Positions 59,501 to 64,000 of a stretch of 64,000 nucleotides of DNA are shown here, in pieces (positions within the stretch are counted from its first letter, which is position 1; each line of letters opens with the position of its first letter). Source of the DNA: Mercurialis annua (taxonomy: Eukaryota > Streptophyta > Magnoliopsida > Malpighiales > Euphorbiaceae). Position numbers and translations under genes: made by a program. The DNA is taken from contig NC_065575.1 of NCBI RefSeq assembly GCF_937616625.2, positions 29,077,001 through 29,141,000 on the forward strand. The letters are read 5' to 3'. The notes below the pieces were generated by a model, which was not told the origin of the DNA, did not search any database, and saw only the letters and a list, made by a program, of their open reading frames with translations.

Positions 59501-62500
59501 AAGTTTTAAACGCTTGGATTTGTTTTGTAACGTTTGTAAACGTTTGGCTTAAATCGCTAAAAAGGTGAAACATTTGGATTTATTTTATAATGTTTTAAAC
59601 GTTTGGATTTGTTTCGTAACGTTTGTAAATGTGTGGCATAAATCGCTACAAAGGGGAAACGTTTGGCTTTGTTTTCTAATATTTGTAAACTTTTGGCTTA
59701 AATCGCTAAAAAGGTGAAACATTTGGAGTTGTTTTGTAGTGTTTGTAAACGTTTGGCTTAAACCGCTAAAAAGGTGAAACGTTTGGATTTGTTTCGAAAC
59801 GTTTGTAAACGTTTGGTTTTGTTTTGTAACATTTGTAAACGTTTGGCTTAAATCGCTAAAAAGGTGAAACGTTTGGATTAAATTGCTAAAAAGGTGAAAC
59901 ATTTATAATTGTTTCATAACGTTTGTAAACGTTTGGCTTAAATCACTAAAAAGGGGAAACGTTTGGATTTATTTTGTAACGTTTGTAAAGTTTTTAAATG
60001 TTTGGCTCCTATTACTAAAAAGAGGAAATGTTTAGATTTCTTTCATAACGTTTTAAACGTTTGGTTTAAATCGCTAAAAAAGGGAAACATTTGGATTTCT
60101 TTCGTAACGTACGTAAACGTTTGGCTTAAATCGCTAAAAAGGGGAAACGTTTGGATTAAATCGCTAAAAAGGTGAAACGTTTGGATTAAATCGCTAAAAA
60201 GGTGAAACGTTTGGATTTGTTTCGTAACGTTTTAAACGTTTGGTTTGTGACGTTTGTAAAACGTTTGGCATCAATCGCTAAAAAGGTGAAACGTTTCGAT
60301 TTGTTTCGTAACGTTTGTAAAAGTTTGGATTTGTTTCCTAACGTTTGTAAACGTTTTGCTTATATCGCTATAACGGTGAAACATTTGGTTTTGTTTCGAA
60401 ACGTTTTTAAACGTTCGGCTTAAATCGCTAAAAAGGCGAAACGTTTGGTTTTGTTTCGCAACGTTTGTAAATGTTTTGCTTAAATTGCTAAAAAGGTGAA
60501 ACGCTTGGATATGTTTCTTAACGTTTGTAAAAGTTTGTCTTTGTTTCGTAATGTTTGCCAGCGTTTGGCTTAAATCGCTAAAAATGTGAAAAGGTTGGAT
60601 TTGTTTTGTAAAGTTTGAAAATATTTGGCTTAAATGGCTAAAAAGGTAAAACTTTTAGATTTATTTCATAACATTTTTAAACGTTTTGCTTAAATCGCTA
60701 AAAAAGGGAAACGTTTGGATTTGTTTCGTAACTTTTGTTAACGTTTGGCTTAAATTGCTAAAAAGGTGAAACGTTTGTATTTGTTTTGTAACGTTTTGTA
60801 AACGTTTGGCTTCTATCGCTAAAAAGGGAAACATTTGGATTTATTTTGTAACGTCTGTAAATGTTTGGCTTCAATCGCTAAAAAGGTAAACATTTGGATT
60901 TGTTTTGTAACGTTTGTAAACGTTTGGCTTCAATCGCTAAAAAGGGGAAACGTTTGGATTTGTTTCGTAACGTTTTAAACGTTTGAATTTGTTTCATAAA
61001 GTTTTAAACTTTTTGATTTGTTTCGCAACGTTTATAAACGTTTGTCTTAAATCGCTAAAAAAGTGAAACGTTTGGCTTTTTTTGTAACGTTTGTAAAAGT
61101 TTGGTTTTGTTTTGTAACGTTTGTAAACGTTTGGCTTAAATCGCTAAAAAGGTGGAACGTTTGGATTAAATTGCTAAAAAGGTGAAACATTTGGATTTGT
61201 TTCGTAACGTTTTTAAACGTTTGGCTTAAATGACTAAAAAGAGGAAACATTTGGATTTGTTTTGTAACGTTTGTAAAGTTTTTAAATGTTTGGCTCTAAT
61301 TGATAAATAGGTGAAACATTTGGATTTGTTTAGTAACGTTTTTAAAGTTTGGATTAAATCGCTAAAAAAGTGACACCTTCGGATTTTTTTCGTAACGTTT
61401 GTAATTGTTTCTCTTAAATCGCTAAAAAGGGGAAACATTTGGATTAAATCGCTAAAAACGTGAAACATTTGGATTTGTTTCGCAAAGTTTTAAACATTTG
61501 GTTTTGTTTCGTAACGTTTGTAAAACGTTTAGCTTCAATCGCTAAAAAGGTGAAACGTTTGGATTTGTTTCGTATCGTTTGAAAACGTTTAGATTTGTTT
61601 CGTAACGTTTGTAAACGTTTGGCCTATATCGTTAAAAAGGGGAAACGTTTGGCTTTGTTTCGTAAAGTTTTTAAACGTTCGGCCTAAATCGCTAAAAAGG
61701 CGAAACGTTTGGTTTTGTTTCCTAACGTTTATAAACATTTGGCTTAAATTGCTAAAAAGGTGAAACTCTTGGATTTGTTTTCTTAACGTTTGTAAACGTT
61801 TGGCTTTGTTTCATAACATTTGTAAACGTTTGGCTTAAATCGCTAAAAATGTGAAAATGTTGGAATTGTTTTGTAACGTTTGGCTTAAATCGCTAAAAAG
61901 GTGAAACTTTGGATTTGTTTTGTAAAGTTTTGTAAAGGTTTGGCTCAAATCGCTAAAAAAGTGAAACGTTTGGATTTGTTTCGTAACTTTTGTTAACGTT
62001 TGGCTTAAATTGCTAAAAAGGTGAAACATCTGTATTTGTTTTGTAACATTTGTAAACGTTTGGCTTCAATCGCTAAAAAGGGAAACATTTGGATTTATTT
62101 TGTAACGTTTGTAAATGTTTGGCTTCAATCGCTAAAAAGGTGAAATGTTTGGATTTGTTTGGTAACATTTGTAAACGTTTGGCTTCAATCGCTAAAAAGG
62201 TGAAACGTTTGGATTTGTTTTATAACGTTTTAAACTTCTTGATTTATTTCGCAGCGTTTATAAACGTTTGTCTTAAATCGCTAAAAAAGTGAAACGTTGG
62301 CTTTTTTGTAACGTTTGTAAAAGTTTTGTTTTGTTTTGTAACGTTTGTAAACGTTTGGCTTAAATCGCTAAAAATGTGGAACGTATGGATTAAATTGCTA
62401 AAAAGGTGAAACATTTGGTTTTGTTTTGTTAAGTTTGTAAACGTTCGGCCTAAATCGCTAAAAAGGCGGAACGTTTGGTTTTGTTTCCTAATGTTTATAA

Positions 62501-63644
62501 ACGTTTGACTTAAATTGCTAATAAGGTGTAACGCTTGGATTTGTTTTCTTAACGTTTGTAAACGTTTGGCTTTGTTTCATAGAGTTTGTAAACGTTTGGC
62601 TTAAATCGCTAAAAATGTGAAAATGTTGGATTTTTTTTGTAACGTTTGAAAACATTTGGCTTAAATTGCTAAAAAGGTGAAACGTTTGGATTTGCTTTGT
62701 AATGTTTTTAAACGTTTGGCTCAAAATGCTAACAAAAGTGAAACGTTTGGATTTGTTTCGTAACATTTGTTAACGTTTGGCTTAAATTGCTAAAAAGGCG
62801 AAACGTTTGGATTAAATCGCTAAAAAGGCGAAACGTTTGGATTAAATCGCTAAAAAGGTGAAATATTTGGATTTTTTCGTAACGTTTTAAACGTTTGGTT
62901 TTGTTTCGTAACGTTTGTAAAACGTTTGGCTTCAATCGCTAAAAAGGTGAAACGTTTGGATTTTTTTAGTAACGTTTGGATTTGTTTCGTAACGTTTTTA
63001 AACGTTCGGCTTAAATCGCTAAAAAGGCGAAACGTTTGGTTTTGTTTCGTAACGTTTGTAAACGTTTGGCTTAAATTGCTAAAAAGGTGAAACGCTTCGA
63101 TTTGTTTCTTAACGTTTGTAAACATTTGGCTTTGTTTCATAACGTTTGTAAACGTTTCGCTTAATCGCTCAAAATGTGAAAAGTTTGGATTTGTTTTGTA
63201 ACGTTTGAAAACGTTTGGCATAAATCGCCAAAAAGGTGAAATGTTTAGATTTGTTTTATAATGTTTTTAAACGTTTGGCTTAAATCGCTAAAAAGTGAAA
63301 CGTTTGGATTTGTTTTGAAACGTGCGTAAACGTTTAGCTTCAATCGCTAAAAAGTGAAACTTTTGGATTTGTTTTGTAACGTGTGTAAACGTTTGACTTC
63401 AATCGCTAAAAAGGTAAACATTTGGATTTGTTTTGTAACGTCTGTAAACGTTTGGCTTCAATGGATAAAAAGGTGAAGCGTTTGGATTTGTTTCGTAACG
63501 TTTTAAACGTTTGGATTTGTTTCATAACGTTTTAAACTTTTTGATTTGTTTCGCAACGTTTATAAACGTTTGTCTTAAATCGCTAAAAAAGTGAAACGTT
63601 TGGCTTTTTTTGTAACGTTTGTAAAAGTTTGGTTTTGTTTTGTA
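56556..63644 (-). repeat. Satellite array E, reverse segment 3
   Basis: About 7.1 kb of reverse monomers. Block duplications are visible, for example a segment with TTTTCTAATATTTGTAAAC and GGAGTTGTTTTGTAG at about 57360-57540 and again at 59620-59790. Further duplications lie around 61020-62340 and 62220-63600. Open frames are repeat peptides only. Confidence 0.95.
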
Positions 63645-63733
63645 AAATTTGAGTTTAATTTCTTAAAAAACCCCCACCTTGCAGTTTTTCTTCGTTTATA
63701 CCCTGACCTTGTAAAAACACCGTTTGTACCCAA
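63645..63733. other. Short non-satellite insertion of unknown origin
   Basis: About 89 bp, with core AAAAAACCCCCACCTTGCAG and TATACCCTGACCTTGTAAAA, interrupt a reverse monomer. It replaces the CGTTTGTAAACG portion. It has no terminal repeats I can recognise and may be filler DNA or a fragment of a dispersed repeat. Confidence 0.75.
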
Positions 63734-64000
63734 TGTTGGCTTAAATCGCTAAAAAGTGGAACGTTTGGATTAAATTGCTAAAAAGGTGAAACGTTTGGGT
63801 TTGTTTCGTAAGGTTTGTAAAAGTTTGGCTTAAATTACTAAAAAGGGGAAACGTTTGGATTTATTTTGTAACGTTTGTAACAGTTTGTAACATTTTAAAT
63901 TTTTTGGCTCTAATCGCTAAAAAGGTGAAACGTTTGGATTTGTTTCGTAACGTTTTAAACGTTTCGATTAAATCGCTAAAAAGGTGAAATATTTGGATTT
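63734..64000 (-). repeat. Satellite array E, reverse segment 4
   Basis: Reverse monomers resume after the short insertion (TGTTGGCTTAAATCGC) and run off the window end. Confidence 0.95.

Overview
The window looks like plant nuclear heterochromatin, most likely from a eudicot. About 45 kb is one AT-rich 60-bp tandem satellite interrupted by nested LTR retroelements. The evidence for a plant is a Ty3/gypsy Tat-lineage element with plant-type gag-pol and a spliced antisense gene, a Stowaway-type MITE, and LTR families with TGTCACGACC termini. No host gene, tRNA, rRNA or CRISPR array is visible.

Layout: 1-10311 satellite array A (forward to about 9990, then inverted). 10312-21427 is a complete but decayed Tat-type LTR retrotransposon (E1) flanked by the 5-bp duplication GTTTC. 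Its order is LTR, PBS, gag, protease, RT, RNase H, second RNase H, integrase, 3' UTR minisatellite, spliced antisense gene, PPT, LTR. 21428-26783 is satellite array B with several strand switches. 26784-36194 is a second LTR element (E2) in minus orientation with 2.5-kb LTRs, a 4.45-kb interior without gag or pol, and target duplication TAAAC. 36195-45948 is satellite array C, with higher-order repeats of about 540, 900 and 1484 bp. 45949-47845 is a solo LTR (duplication TTAAA). 47846-47898 is one satellite monomer. 47899-53297 is a truncated relative of E2 (E3) with a nested MITE. 53298-64000 is satellite array E, with strand switches and one short foreign insertion.

How it fits together: the satellite is the substrate and the retroelements are later arrivals, since clean target duplications made of satellite sequence flank E1, E2 and the solo LTR. 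Both E1 and E2 LTR pairs differ by roughly 4-5% (hand counts), so they are of similar age. E1 no longer encodes working proteins: gag has five in-frame stops plus frame breaks, pol has two frameshifts and a stop, and the antisense gene has five stops. Its architecture is still fully readable. E2 and E3 carry no recognisable coding sequence and would have depended on proteins supplied in trans.

The most interesting signals are: the antisense spliced gene of E1 with its own TATA/G-box promoter; the paired RNase H domains with a decayed first active site; the 46/139-bp minisatellite in the E1 3' UTR; a stem-loop conserved between the otherwise divergent E2 and E3; GC-rich hairpin arrays in the E2 leader that differ in copy number between its two LTRs; and satellite strand switches that coincide with the self-complementary AAACGTTT core or a shared GAAAC microhomology.
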